From assembly GCF_040833975.1 (NCBI RefSeq), contig NZ_CP162130.1, positions 3,122,001-3,186,000 of the forward strand: 64,000 nucleotides of DNA. Reading direction: 5' to 3'. This DNA is from Leptospira sp. WS92.C1. Its GTDB lineage: Bacteria; Spirochaetota; Leptospiria; Leptospirales; Leptospiraceae. The notes under the pieces are model-generated. The model ran no database searches. It was given only the letters and a program-made list of their open reading frames with translations, and had not been told where the DNA came from. Shown one piece after another: positions 42,018-55,202 of this stretch. The stretch's first letter is position 1; every line of letters begins with the position of its first letter. A program made the translations under genes and the position numbers.

Positions 42018-42536
42018 ATGCAAAAATTCGATAATTACTTTACATCATATAAAGGAAAGTCTAGGATTAATTTAAACCCTTCAGATCTATTAATTCCAGT
42101 GCATTTAGAAAAATTCTTTTTAAAACGAATTAGAAAACATAAAACTTTAAAAAACTATTTTCATATTCTAATTGTTAGATTTAGGTCTAAAAAACAATTC
42201 TCAAAATTTCCCGACACTGCTTTCAAGAAGACCCTTTACCAATCGAAAAATCAAAAACTAATTCGATATTCATTTCGTCCTGACCATCAAGACTGGTATG
42301 AAGCCAAATGCATTGGATTCTATTTCGGCATTTCAGTTTGTCACTTTTTTTCGCGTCTTGTAGGTTTGGATAGAGAAGAAGATTCAGGCGTTTTTAATTT
42401 TCGAAATGAATTTTTAGAATTCAGAAAGCCTAAGACAAGCGGTTACCTTTATTTTTCCTTAAAAATCATCTCGGAACAAAAGATGATTTTTAAAAGTCTA
42501 TTTCAGGAGAAGAATTTTGAATTAAATTCAGCATAA
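42018..42536 (+). CDS. DUF1564 family protein
   Basis: This is the second member of the Leptospira-type DUF1564 family, 172 residues, with LLIPVHLEKFFLKRIRKHK, KKTLYQSKNQKLIRYSFRP and the FYFGISVCHFFSRLVGLD helix that aligns with the HGVSRCYLF helix of the copy at 29460. The central Lys/Arg-rich character again hints at nucleic acid binding. No signal peptide is present. The 3' part is divergent from the first copy, so this is not a recent duplicate. Confidence 0.75.
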   Translation: MQKFDNYFTSYKGKSRINLNPSDLLIPVHLEKFFLKRIRKHKTLKNYFHILIVRFRSKKQFSKFPDTAFKKTLYQSKNQKLIRYSFRPDHQDWYEAKCIGFYFGISVCHFFSRLVGLDREEDSGVFNFRNEFLEFRKPKTSGYLYFSLKIISEQKMIFKSLFQEKNFELNSA

Positions 42537-42578
42537 TTTTTCTAGTTTTTAATCTCAAAAACCGATATTCAGTAAAGA

Positions 42579-42920
42579 ATGGATATCTTTTCGGAAGAAC
42601 TAAATCAAATCGAAAGAAGGTTTAGAAATTATATTCTACTCATGGATTTTCTTTTCAGAGAAACTCGCACAGAGTTGTCAAAAAATCGTGCAAAAAGAGA
42701 AATTTGGCGGGAACGTCATGAAGATTGGAAGAAAAATTGGACTTATCGGGCCGAAGAAAGTGCATTAAATCGTGTTCGACAAATCAATAATCCGAATTGG
42801 CATAGAAACTTACTGCTTCTTCAAGCGGCTCCCCTTTGTAAATCGCAGCAACCAAAATCGAGAATTCCGTTATCTTTTCAGGAATTCCGACCTTTTGTCT
42901 CAGGGGAAGATTGCGCTTAA
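42579..42920 (+). CDS. Hypothetical small basic protein
   Basis: The open frame of 113 residues has a highly charged helical N-terminal part (ERRFRNYILLMDF, RAKREIWRERHED) and no recognised motif. It begins 42 bases after the DUF1564 stop in the same direction. There is only a weak ribosome binding site (AGTAAAG). It may be a real small gene linked to the DUF1564 gene or chance reading; I favour real at modest confidence. Confidence 0.4.
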   Translation: MDIFSEELNQIERRFRNYILLMDFLFRETRTELSKNRAKREIWRERHEDWKKNWTYRAEESALNRVRQINNPNWHRNLLLLQAAPLCKSQQPKSRIPLSFQEFRPFVSGEDCA

Positions 42921-43028
42921 TTGGATAAGCTTTTTGCATCTTATTATTTTACTTAGACTAAAAAATTCTTGAAATTATGTCTCTTTAAACTGTTTATTGA
43001 GCTTGGGGTCTAATTTAAGAATTCAATT

Positions 43029-45059
43029 ATGCATTTTAATCGTTTTCTTATTTTTCCAATCTTCTTATTTGCAGCCCTTTCGTTGAATTCCGACGGGCTC
43101 CCCAATTTTTCAATCCAGGAAAAAGAAGCAAGAACACATTTTTCAAGAGGATTCTCCTACTTTAACAACTCTCAGTATTCTTCTTCACGGGAAAGCTTCC
43201 TAAAGTCACTGTCAATTAAGAGTGATTTTACATTAGCACGCTTATTTCTTTCTCATTCATATTACCTTTCTGGAGACTGGCCGGAAAGCATGTCGGAATT
43301 AGAACAGGTTGAAGTGAATACAGGGTTAAATCAGATACAAAGAGCAAGATTAGATGCCCTTAGAATTAATCTTGCAGGCGGAAGCCAAGACGCTGCAGTT
43401 CGATATTATTCTGCGCTTTTCGGCGACGAGCTCCGACGTTTTCGTTTCCGAAATCCATCAGATGTTGCAATCGACGATGACGGATTCCTCTATATCCTCT
43501 CTTTTGACACCGCAAATATAGTGAAATTCGACCCAAATGGAAACCCGGTTGATAACTTCAAAGGATCCTTTGGTCGGAATTTGTCGGGTCCCCTCTTCTT
43601 TTCACTTCGTGGTTACTCAATCTTTGCCTCCGATTTTAAAGCGGACAAGATTTTCGAATTCAATACCCGAGGAGAATATCAAAATCGCTTTGGCAAATCC
43701 GGAAAAGGCAAAGGGGAGTTCCACGGACCTACAGGGATTTTTCTTACCAAGGACGGATATCTATATGTTTCAGACTCCGGCAACAACCGTATTCAAAAGC
43801 TAAAGACAGACGGCACCTTTCTTCAAGAGATCGGAGTCGGAACTCTTCGAAATCCATCCGGATTAAAAGTAAACTCGCAAGGTGAAATCTATGTAGCTGA
43901 CAGGGGAAATGCTCGAATTGCAGTTTTTGATTCCGAAGGAAATTTTCTCAGAGAAATCAGTAATCCGAATATTCTCTCCGCTCCTCGTAATCTAACGATC
44001 CGAAAAAACGAACTCTACATAGCCGATGAGAAATCAGGACTTGTTATTTACAATACCTTGAATCATACCTGGCGATTGTTGGATTCGTTTCGTGATTCAA
44101 AAAACGTAGTCCGTAAATTAAACCAACCTTTTTCATCAGCATTTGATTATACCGGTTCACAATATATCGCCGACTTCAATCGACATCGAATCGAAATTTT
44201 CAGTCCTTCCAATCAGCTTTCTTCAAACCTCGATGTAGTCGTGGAAAAAATACTCAACCGAGAATATCCTGATGTATCAGTTTTCTTACGAGTTAGAGAC
44301 AGAGCCGGACGAGATTTAAAAGCGATCCCCAGAAATGCCTTTAGGGTTTATGAATATGGGAATTTATCTCCATTGATTGGCCTCGCTGACATGCAGCAAT
44401 TTAACAATAGAATTTCTTTATCTCTCGTATATGAAAATACCCCCGAAGTAAGAGGTGCTTATTCTATTTTTGAAAAATCTTTACGGCCATTGCTGACTTC
44501 CTTAAGGCAATATGACGGCGTTGAGGTTATCCGTTCGGGAGCGGATATCATCAAAGCATCCGATTTCGGATATTCTATGCATGAGATTTTTAGAATATTA
44601 CGAACTTCCTCAAGCGATTCAAGCTCTAAAACGGGTAAAGCGATTTATCGAGGAATTTCTGATCAATTAGAACGCCTCGGACCGAGAGCGGTATTAGTAT
44701 TGGTTTCAGGAAATTCTTATCAGGATTCTTTCACTCAAATTTCTCCTGAGAAAATTATACGCTACTCGAAAGCACATGCAGTTCCAATTTACTTTTTATC
44801 CTTATCTAATTCCGGTCCGACGATCGAAACCTATAAAACAATCGCGTCTTCAACCGGAGGAAAATTCATCGTAATTCCTGGCGATGAACAGGAGAAAACA
44901 ATCTATAACTCGATTCTCTCCCATAAAGATAGACGTTATATAGTTTCCTTTAAGAGTAGAGTAGACGCGAATAAAAGTGATTTTTATATTCCTCTTGTAA
45001 TCGAGGCGAACTTTCGCAATACTTCCGGCAAAACGGAAGCGGGATTTTTTACAAAATGA
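43029..45059 (+). CDS. Exported TPR - NHL beta-propeller - VWA-like protein
   Basis: This 676-residue protein has a signal peptide (first ~20 residues). A short TPR-like helical region (about 30-120) precedes a six-bladed NHL-type beta-propeller (about 140-410, with repeats such as DGYLYVSDSGNNRIQKL and GEIYVADRGNARIAVF). The C-terminal domain (about 440-660) has von Willebrand A-like secondary structure (SLSLVYENTP, AVLVLVSGNSYQDSF), but the canonical DxSxS metal site is absent. It probably acts in the periplasm or on the surface as a protein-binding platform. Its stop overlaps the next gene's start as ATGA at 45056-45059, so the pair is translationally coupled. Confidence 0.8.
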   Translation: MHFNRFLIFPIFLFAALSLNSDGLPNFSIQEKEARTHFSRGFSYFNNSQYSSSRESFLKSLSIKSDFTLARLFLSHSYYLSGDWPESMSELEQVEVNTGLNQIQRARLDALRINLAGGSQDAAVRYYSALFGDELRRFRFRNPSDVAIDDDGFLYILSFDTANIVKFDPNGNPVDNFKGSFGRNLSGPLFFSLRGYSIFASDFKADKIFEFNTRGEYQNRFGKSGKGKGEFHGPTGIFLTKDGYLYVSDSGNNRIQKLKTDGTFLQEIGVGTLRNPSGLKVNSQGEIYVADRGNARIAVFDSEGNFLREISNPNILSAPRNLTIRKNELYIADEKSGLVIYNTLNHTWRLLDSFRDSKNVVRKLNQPFSSAFDYTGSQYIADFNRHRIEIFSPSNQLSSNLDVVVEKILNREYPDVSVFLRVRDRAGRDLKAIPRNAFRVYEYGNLSPLIGLADMQQFNNRISLSLVYENTPEVRGAYSIFEKSLRPLLTSLRQYDGVEVIRSGADIIKASDFGYSMHEIFRILRTSSSDSSSKTGKAIYRGISDQLERLGPRAVLVLVSGNSYQDSFTQISPEKIIRYSKAHAVPIYFLSLSNSGPTIETYKTIASSTGGKFIVIPGDEQEKTIYNSILSHKDRRYIVSFKSRVDANKSDFYIPLVIEANFRNTSGKTEAGFFTK

Positions 45060-47056
45060 ATTTCTTTACGTCTCAAAAAATCTTTTTTTTCATTCTTATC
45101 CTTCTCTTATTTCTAAAGCCGGTTATTTCACAGGATACGATTCGAAAAATTCAAGATGGAGAATCGTTTTTAAAAGATCGAAACTATACCTCCGCATATC
45201 AATCGTTTTCAGAAGCTTCCAGATCCAATCCTATGTCGATCCGTTCTCTTTTGGGATTGGCCGAATCAGCAAAACACCTTCATAAATATTCAGAGTCCCT
45301 AGAGGCCTACAACAAGGCTCTCATATTAGAACCTGATAACAAAAACGCTCTCAAAGGCGCCGCACTAGAATATGTAAGAAGAAAAGAATATCAAAATTCC
45401 TTAAATCTCTTAAAAATTTCTTTGGACTCCGACCCTTTCGATCCGGTCTTAGCACCTGTTCAGATTCAGATTTTATTAGAAATGGGTAATTACGAATCCG
45501 CTCTTAAAAAATTGGAATCGTCTCGTGCGAAACTTCAGAATTCAAGGGAAGTTCAAATCCTGGAAGCAAAAGTAAACGGTAAAACCGGTAATTTTTCGAA
45601 AGCCTATCATCTCTGGAATTCTGTTCTTTCTTCCGCTTCGGACGACCCTGATCTGTTTTTTCATTTAGCATCTTTATTGATCGATTGGTCTGAGAAGAGT
45701 TCCGGTTTGGAAAAAAAAATCAGACTGGATACTGCATCCGAAAAACTGGAAAGAGCAATTTCTCTTTATCCTGATTTTGAAGAAGCCATTGAAATCCTTA
45801 CAAAAATTAGAATTTGGCAGGGAGATTTTTCTTCTGCAGTTTTACTTTCCAGAAAACTCGTTTCTCTTTATCCGCAAAATCCTTCGTATCTTTATCTAAA
45901 AGCGTTTGCGGAAGAAAAGGAAACAAACAAAGATTTATCACACAAGGATTCTCTAAAGAATGATTTGATTGAAATTTTAAAGTTAGACGATTTAGATTCC
46001 GTTTCAAGACAAAAAGCCGAATCGGTAGCGTTGACTCACTTTCAAGAAAATCATTCTTTCCGAAGAAAATTGGGAGAATATAGAATGCAACGTTATCGTT
46101 CCTCTAAAAATTCCCTTTTATTCGAAATAGCTTCCCATCATCTCGCTTCCGCAAGAGAACTGATACCAGGACAACCTGAGGTTCAATTTCAAACTCTTGC
46201 AGCATACAAAAGAATGGGATTTTTCCCCCGCTATCTTAATCTGCTGCTTTTTCTGAGAAAAAAATATCCAGAGAATGAAAAGTATCAGTATGAAATCGAA
46301 AACCTCCTAAACTCGATGAAACAATCGATCGGATACAAAGAAGGTTTGGTCGAAATTACCGGAGACAATCTTCTCGAAAACTACGGTAGAACTCCTCCCG
46401 TTCTTTTGCAATTTGATCTGAAAGATCAATCCTTTTTAGGAACCTATCCCGATCTTGCCTTTTTAGTTTCTTCCACAGTCCGGAAGATATTATCACTCAG
46501 CCCAAGCATTTCACTTTCAGATGTTTTGGAATCCGCCAGAAACAATCCCTCGATAAACAACGTCACACCGGAAAATTATACGGGACTTCTCCCTTATTCG
46601 GAATCTACATTTCTCAAAATTAAGGATTCCTCCAAGAACGGCGTCAAACCGAGATTTATAATTTACGGTTCTTTAAAGTATGAAAACCATTCTTTAAATA
46701 TCGATTGGACGATTAAGGATTCGAAACACGAAAAAATCCTAACTACTTTTCGTGTTTTTTCAAAAGGAAGAGATTTTATTCCCGAAGCGGCTACAAGATC
46801 CGCATCCAAAATTCTTGCGGCGATTCCACCTTCCGGATCGGTTTTAAAAGTAAAGGACGAGGATATACTCATCAATGCGGGAACTCTGGACGGCTTAAAA
46901 AAAGGAAGTAAGATTCAAATCTATAATACTTCCGGAAAGTCGGGAGAGGCAACGATCGTGGAAACCGATTATTTTCTTTCTCGCGCAGTTCCGGAAAACG
47001 GAATCAACGGATTAAAAACAATTTCCGAAGGCGATCGGGTGATCTGGAAACGTTAG
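45056..47056 (+). CDS. Exported TPR protein with FlgT-like C-terminal domain
   Basis: This 666-residue protein has a signal peptide (first ~25 residues) and multiple tetratricopeptide repeats (about 30-430, with LEAYNKALILEPDNKNALK as a clear example). A mixed alpha/beta region (about 440-600) follows, and the C-terminal beta domain with GTLDGLKKGSKIQI recalls the C-terminal domain of FlgT-like periplasmic proteins. It is coupled to the NHL/VWA-like gene by a four-base overlap, so the two likely work in one envelope complex. Its stop overlaps that of the convergent gene at 47053. Confidence 0.75.
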   Translation: MNFFTSQKIFFFILILLLFLKPVISQDTIRKIQDGESFLKDRNYTSAYQSFSEASRSNPMSIRSLLGLAESAKHLHKYSESLEAYNKALILEPDNKNALKGAALEYVRRKEYQNSLNLLKISLDSDPFDPVLAPVQIQILLEMGNYESALKKLESSRAKLQNSREVQILEAKVNGKTGNFSKAYHLWNSVLSSASDDPDLFFHLASLLIDWSEKSSGLEKKIRLDTASEKLERAISLYPDFEEAIEILTKIRIWQGDFSSAVLLSRKLVSLYPQNPSYLYLKAFAEEKETNKDLSHKDSLKNDLIEILKLDDLDSVSRQKAESVALTHFQENHSFRRKLGEYRMQRYRSSKNSLLFEIASHHLASARELIPGQPEVQFQTLAAYKRMGFFPRYLNLLLFLRKKYPENEKYQYEIENLLNSMKQSIGYKEGLVEITGDNLLENYGRTPPVLLQFDLKDQSFLGTYPDLAFLVSSTVRKILSLSPSISLSDVLESARNNPSINNVTPENYTGLLPYSESTFLKIKDSSKNGVKPRFIIYGSLKYENHSLNIDWTIKDSKHEKILTTFRVFSKGRDFIPEAATRSASKILAAIPPSGSVLKVKDEDILINAGTLDGLKKGSKIQIYNTSGKSGEATIVETDYFLSRAVPENGINGLKTISEGDRVIWKR

Positions 47057-47655
47057 TCGCAACGTCTTGGAAAACCGCTAAAAAAATCCAGAATTGCGTC
47101 GGCGATACGGTTTTCGATTTCTAAAATTTCTTTTGATTCCATTCTTCTCGTTAAAAAGAGAACCCAAATTCTTCCCTGAATTTCAACTTTGTAAAAATCG
47201 GAACTTCGAATCTCCTTCGGAAACCATTCCGGAAAATCCGTTTCCGTTTGATACGTTCGGGAATGGCCCTCTTTAAAAACGAATCGATTTACTTCCAATC
47301 GAAAACAATTGGAAATCGGTTTGTATTCGATATCCAAATCCACATCGGGATAGATCTGAAATTCCTGACTTTCACGGTTCCATTCTATCCTCGATCCTTC
47401 GAGACAAATCTCGTCGTCTTGAGACATTTCCACTAAGACTGGATAGGAATGTCGCATGATTATGTTCTTTTTTTTATCGTAACCTACCTGGACGTTTATG
47501 GAATTCGGCTTTCGATCGATACGAACTTGAAACGAGGATTGTGTCCTCCTTTCTAAGTGTCTTTGAATTACGTCGACGGCTTTCGGTGAAAATTGAAGGG
47601 GAGGAATTATGAATTCCTCTTTAGAAAAAATTCTTCGGATTATCTTTTGAAACAT
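47053..47655 (-). CDS. Hypothetical protein, remote resemblance to A-type Fe-S carrier fold but Cys-poor
   Basis: The 200-residue cytosolic protein opens (about 20-100) with a layout (FSPKAVDVIQRHLERR, then several beta strands and LEGSRIEW) that recalls HesB/IscA-like A-type domains. The conserved cysteines of that family are absent; only two Cys occur, at unrelated positions near the C-terminal half and the end. The C-terminal half is not recognised. I treat the fold resemblance as weak inference. It lies between mgsA (upstream in the same direction) and the TPR gene, overlapping the latter at the stops. Confidence 0.5.
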   Translation of the reverse strand: MFQKIIRRIFSKEEFIIPPLQFSPKAVDVIQRHLERRTQSSFQVRIDRKPNSINVQVGYDKKKNIIMRHSYPVLVEMSQDDEICLEGSRIEWNRESQEFQIYPDVDLDIEYKPISNCFRLEVNRFVFKEGHSRTYQTETDFPEWFPKEIRSSDFYKVEIQGRIWVLFLTRRMESKEILEIENRIADAILDFFSGFPRRCD

Positions 47656-47794
47656 TCTATTATTTTTATTTTCAACCCGATGTAAAACGGATTAAACTAT
47701 TTCGTATCGATGAGAAAGCAATTTTATAAAAGTGCGAAATCAGCGGAAAACAACGTTCCGTTTTCGGAGAAACAAACATTTCGCGGTTTCATTA

Positions 47795-48241
47795 TCAGCT
47801 CTTTTTGATTTTTGTATCATAGTCGATGAGAATTTTTTTATAAGAAGTAGTAAATTGCGGAGAACTGATCATATAGTCCGCTGTAGATCGATTGCAAGCC
47901 ATCGGAATATTATAAAGCACCGCAATCCTTAAAAGAGCCTTTACATCCGGATCGTGGGGTTGCGCGGTCAGAGGATCCCAGAAAAAAATCACTATGTCCA
48001 AATCCCCTTCCGCAATCTTTGCACCGATCTGTTGATCCCCGCCGAGAGGTCCCGATAAAAATCTATAAACTGGAAGCTCCGCTTTTTCGTTGATCAATTT
48101 TCCGGTTGTTCCGGTACCGAATAGATGATGTCTGGATAATGTTTCTCTATGTGTTTTTACCCATTCAACCAAATCATTCTTTCTGTTATCGTGAGCAACC
48201 AAAGCGATGCTTTTTGTGGCGGGAACTTGAACTTCTTTCAT
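47795..48241 (-). CDS. mgsA: Methylglyoxal synthase
   Basis: This 148-residue protein is a full match in layout to MgsA, which converts dihydroxyacetone phosphate to methylglyoxal plus phosphate in the cytosol. Diagnostic segments are IALVAHDNRK (active-site His), GTGTTGKLI (phosphate loop), LSGPLGGDQQIGA (catalytic Asp) and FFWDPLTAQPHDPDVKALLR. The start is the ATG at 48241. It lies alone, with 139 bases to the hypothetical gene downstream, and divergent from the gene at 48394. Confidence 0.95.
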   Translation of the reverse strand: MKEVQVPATKSIALVAHDNRKNDLVEWVKTHRETLSRHHLFGTGTTGKLINEKAELPVYRFLSGPLGGDQQIGAKIAEGDLDIVIFFWDPLTAQPHDPDVKALLRIAVLYNIPMACNRSTADYMISSPQFTTSYKKILIDYDTKIKKS

Positions 48242-48393
48242 GATTTTGTTACTCTTTTAATGCCTTTTTTCGATCTAATTTTTTGATGACGGCTATTTCA
48301 GACCAATCCTAAATTGACCTAAGGTATTTTTTTTCAAACGTTGATTGACTCATACAACGAACATCCATCTTTGATACTCAAAACGACAACCCT

Positions 48394-49176
48394 ATGAAAC
48401 TTTATTTTCTTTTTGTCATTTTATTTCTTTTTCATCCCCTTTTTTCGGAATCTTCTTCCGGCGAAAAAAAAATCGAAATTCTCATCCCGGATGGAAACTC
48501 CGGAGACAACAACGGTTGGGGAAAAAATCCTCTTCAATTCGAGGATATCGATTTTTTGGGAGATGCGGGAGAGGAGAATTCTAAGAGCTTTTTTGACAAA
48601 TCCAAAGAAGGCTATCTGAACGCAGTGGACCGTTTTCGAAAAGCAACGGATCTCGCCGAAACAAAAAGAAAAGATTTTGATCAACGGACTTTCGAAGCAG
48701 ACCGTTACGAATGGCAGAAAAGAAATCGAAGAGAAAATTTCGAAAATTCTCTAACCCGAGACATAAACAAAGCTCGTTCGGACTCGGTTCGCCTCTTGGT
48801 CGCTTCTATGAATTTTTTGGAACGAATTCAAAATCAAAAAATCAGGGACTCCGATCATTTTAGAGAACTACAAGCGGGAATTTACAGAGAATACATTAAA
48901 CACCAATTGGCTTTTCGAAATTATATGCAAGCGATGGACTTATTGGAAAGATATATCCAAATCGGGAGTAAGTATTACGAAGATTCGGAAGCACAGGGAT
49001 ATCTCGCAACCTGTTACGAAAGAATCTATCGATTGTCAAAAAAGACCCGGGACAATCAAGCTCGGGATAAATACGATGTTCTTCGAAAAAAACACGGATT
49101 GCTTTATGCTGAATTTAAATTCGGAAAAGATTCCTCCGACTACAAGGAATTTTCACGGGAATTGTTTCGGGACTAA
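48394..49176 (+). CDS. Exported helical protein of unknown function
   Basis: The 260-residue protein has a signal peptide ([18 protein letters not shown]) and a short Gly/Asn-rich acidic segment. It is otherwise strongly helical and charged from about residue 65, with a TPR-like part near 160-220 ([21 protein letters not shown]). It should be periplasmic. The general build (exported, helical, charged) is like Leptospira flagellar-sheath accessory proteins, but I cannot link it to one. It converges with the gene at 49185, eight bases between stops. Confidence 0.65.
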   Translation: MKLYFLFVILFLFHPLFSESSSGEKKIEILIPDGNSGDNNGWGKNPLQFEDIDFLGDAGEENSKSFFDKSKEGYLNAVDRFRKATDLAETKRKDFDQRTFEADRYEWQKRNRRENFENSLTRDINKARSDSVRLLVASMNFLERIQNQKIRDSDHFRELQAGIYREYIKHQLAFRNYMQAMDLLERYIQIGSKYYEDSEAQGYLATCYERIYRLSKKTRDNQARDKYDVLRKKHGLLYAEFKFGKDSSDYKEFSRELFRD

Positions 49177-49184
49177 AGGAACTA

Positions 49185-50012
<828 letters not shown>

Positions 50013-50050
50013 CGTATTTATTGTAACACTAACCAGCGGATTTTCCCGGG

Positions 50051-53223
<3,173 letters not shown>

Positions 53224-53260
53224 AGGACTGAATTTCTGCTTGCCGGACCGGCTGTAAAGG

Positions 53261-53307
53261 GGTTTTCCATAGGTAGGAGATAGGGAATTTCCTTCCTATG
53301 GAAAACC
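53261..53307. repeat. Long palindrome between divergent miaB and J-like gene
   Basis: GGTTTTCCATAGG (53261-53273) pairs perfectly with CCTATGGAAAACC (53295-53307). Beyond one mismatch, AGGA (53275-53278) pairs with TCCT (53290-53293). It lies in the 105-base spacer that should hold both divergent promoters. It could be an operator or a bidirectional hairpin; no U-tract follows on either strand, so a simple terminator is less likely. Confidence 0.7.
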
Positions 53308-53328
53308 TGATTTCCGATTTGAACACTT

Positions 53329-53955
53329 ATGGCTGTGAACCTAAAACCAGACTACTACCGGCTTCTCAGTCTTTCCCGGAGTTCCGACTCGAGAAGGATA
53401 GAATCCGCTTTTCAGGATTTTCTCGAAAAATTAGAATCCGATCCCTGGAACCCCTCCAGAGATTTGGATCGAGAAGAAGGAACCAGAGCCTATTTAACCC
53501 TCATCTCCCCCGAAGCCAGAGAAGAATATGATAAAACCCTGGATTATGAGTTCCTACTTTTGGACATGACAAAGATACCGGAAGAATTCGAATCTTTTTA
53601 CAGAGTGCAAAGGCTTTCCGAGGGAGAAGAAACCAAAGAGTTTTATTCTCGATTTTTAGAATTCAAAAAAGATTTGGAACTCACTCTTTGGAATTTGAGA
53701 ACGACTGTCTTATTTTTTCTGAGCGCATTTTCTCTTTTAACGATATTTGCGCTTTCGATGGCACTCGCCCAGAAAAATGGTTTTCTCTCACCGAGCGCCG
53801 AGTTGTTCTATAGAAAGTGGGGAATTCTTTGTTCGGCGGGAATTCTCTTTTCGGGTTATACAATCTTTCGTAAGATTCTCCTGCCGAGAAAAAAAAGAAT
53901 CGGGAACAATCGGGGCTCATCACTTGAAAACAACAGCAAAGAAAAACGATCCTAA
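53329..53955 (+). CDS. J-domain-like membrane protein without HPD
   Basis: The first ~75 residues align with a J-domain: [20 protein letters not shown] (helix I), an intervening loop, then [23 protein letters not shown] (helices III-IV). The HPD tripeptide that activates DnaK is absent; the loop reads DPWNPSRD. Two hydrophobic segments follow (about 125-145 and 160-180), so it is anchored in the membrane, and the C-terminus is basic. The ATG at 53329 has no obvious ribosome binding site. The 3' end overlaps the start of the next gene. It may be a J-like adaptor that does not stimulate DnaK; that is inference. Confidence 0.65.
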   Translation: MAVNLKPDYYRLLSLSRSSDSRRIESAFQDFLEKLESDPWNPSRDLDREEGTRAYLTLISPEAREEYDKTLDYEFLLLDMTKIPEEFESFYRVQRLSEGEETKEFYSRFLEFKKDLELTLWNLRTTVLFFLSAFSLLTIFALSMALAQKNGFLSPSAELFYRKWGILCSAGILFSGYTIFRKILLPRKKRIGNNRGSSLENNSKEKRS

Positions 53956-54568
53956 ACACCTCGCCGAAGACGAAATCGCATATTATTATACTCTGTTGCA
54001 GGAAGAATTGACCGACTTCAACTGCGGGGATTTGTGCGCGCCCAATAATGACGGGGTTCCATTCTGCTGTGTTGCGGATAACGCGCTCCCTTCTCTGTAT
54101 CGTTCCGAATTCTCCCTACTCAAAAAAAGAACGGATCTTTGGAAAGCGTGGAAACCGGAAACAAAAGAGGACAAGAAGATGTTGGCGGAATACAACGTCA
54201 AAGAAACCCTTTTTTGCGAATGCAAGGGAATTCAATTTTGTGAAAGAGAAAATCGTTCCATCAGTTGTAGGACCTTTCCTTTGGAGCCGTATTTGGATAC
54301 GAGAGGAATTCTCGTAGGGCTTGTATTTATGAAAGAGTTTACCGGGAAATGCCCTCTCACACTGCGTGCAAAAGACATCCGACAGGAATTCGTGGATACA
54401 CATTTTATTTTTTGGGAAAAACTTCTCTTTCGTTTGGATAGCGAATACGAAACCTTCTGGAATTCCTCCAAATCGTATCGAAGATCCAGAGCGAAAACCG
54501 GAAAAAAATTTCCGATCTTTTTTCCGAGCCATCTCAAAGAAAAGGAGTATCTGTTAGCGTATTTATAA
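53924..54568 (+). CDS. Cysteine-cluster (YkgJ/YcgN-like) protein, TTG start
   Basis: The 214-residue protein is rich in paired cysteines ([45 protein letters not shown]), a pattern of metal- or Fe-S-binding CxxCxnCxxC domains found in the YkgJ/YcgN families. I place the start at the TTG at 53924 because the long upstream frame (from 53747) merely overlaps the J-like gene; GGGG lies nine bases upstream. It overlaps the J-like gene by 32 bases, so the two are likely co-expressed. Function is not known for the family beyond presumed metal binding. Confidence 0.6.
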   Translation: MKTTAKKNDPKHLAEDEIAYYYTLLQEELTDFNCGDLCAPNNDGVPFCCVADNALPSLYRSEFSLLKKRTDLWKAWKPETKEDKKMLAEYNVKETLFCECKGIQFCERENRSISCRTFPLEPYLDTRGILVGLVFMKEFTGKCPLTLRAKDIRQEFVDTHFIFWEKLLFRLDSEYETFWNSSKSYRRSRAKTGKKFPIFFPSHLKEKEYLLAYL

Positions 54569-54644
54569 TCTGCAATCTCGTTTATTTTTCAAACCGAATC
54601 GGTTGGATATCAGCAGTATGAGATCCGAGACAAAATCATTTTGA

Positions 54645-55202
54645 ATGAACTCTCTAAGTAAAAAAATGAAACCACTCTACCGTTTGATGGACGCTTTTGA
54701 AATAAGTCGACTCGAGGAAATCGATCGCAGCGAAATCATTGAAGAACTCTACTTTTTTCAAAACGGAAAATTGACATTGAAACGGGAGTTTTACGATATC
54801 GATGGGTTTCCTCCGGATGAATTCAAAGCGATTCAAATCAGACAAATGAGCTTATTACAAAACCAAGGAGTATTGATTGGTGCTTTTCAAAAAGGAACTC
54901 TCGTAGGAATTACTTCTGTCGAAAATCAACCGAGAGGCAAAGTCGGAAATTATCGGAAAATGGATATTCTGTTCGTCAGCAAGCAATATAGAAATCAGGG
55001 AATTGGGGCAAACTTGTTAAATTTAGCGAAAGAAAAAGCAAAGCTGTTCGGGGGAACAAAACTTTATATTTCCGCAATTCCATCTAAAAGTACAGTTGAT
55101 TTTTACTTACGCGAAGGGGCCACTTTGGTCAGTGAAATTGATAAAGAGCTCTACCAATTAGAACCGGATGATATCCATCTGGAAGTTCAAATTGGATTTT
55201 GA
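54645..55202 (+). CDS. GNAT-family N-acetyltransferase
   Basis: The 185-residue protein has the GNAT core: LVGITSVENQPR (strand 3-4), MDILFVSKQYRNQGIGANLLNLAKEKA (acetyl-CoA-binding motif A, Q/R-x-x-G-x-G) and YLREGATLVSEIDKELYQ (motif B). It transfers acetyl or a related acyl group to an amine; the substrate is not evident. A perfect terminator follows about 180 bases downstream. It is the last gene of the rightward group after the cysteine-cluster gene. Confidence 0.85.
   Translation: MNSLSKKMKPLYRLMDAFEISRLEEIDRSEIIEELYFFQNGKLTLKREFYDIDGFPPDEFKAIQIRQMSLLQNQGVLIGAFQKGTLVGITSVENQPRGKVGNYRKMDILFVSKQYRNQGIGANLLNLAKEKAKLFGGTKLYISAIPSKSTVDFYLREGATLVSEIDKELYQLEPDDIHLEVQIGF

Noticed and set aside
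48394..49176. Naming the exported helical protein as a flagellar coiling protein (FcpA/FcpB)
   Set aside because: Only general composition is similar; I could not match any diagnostic segment.
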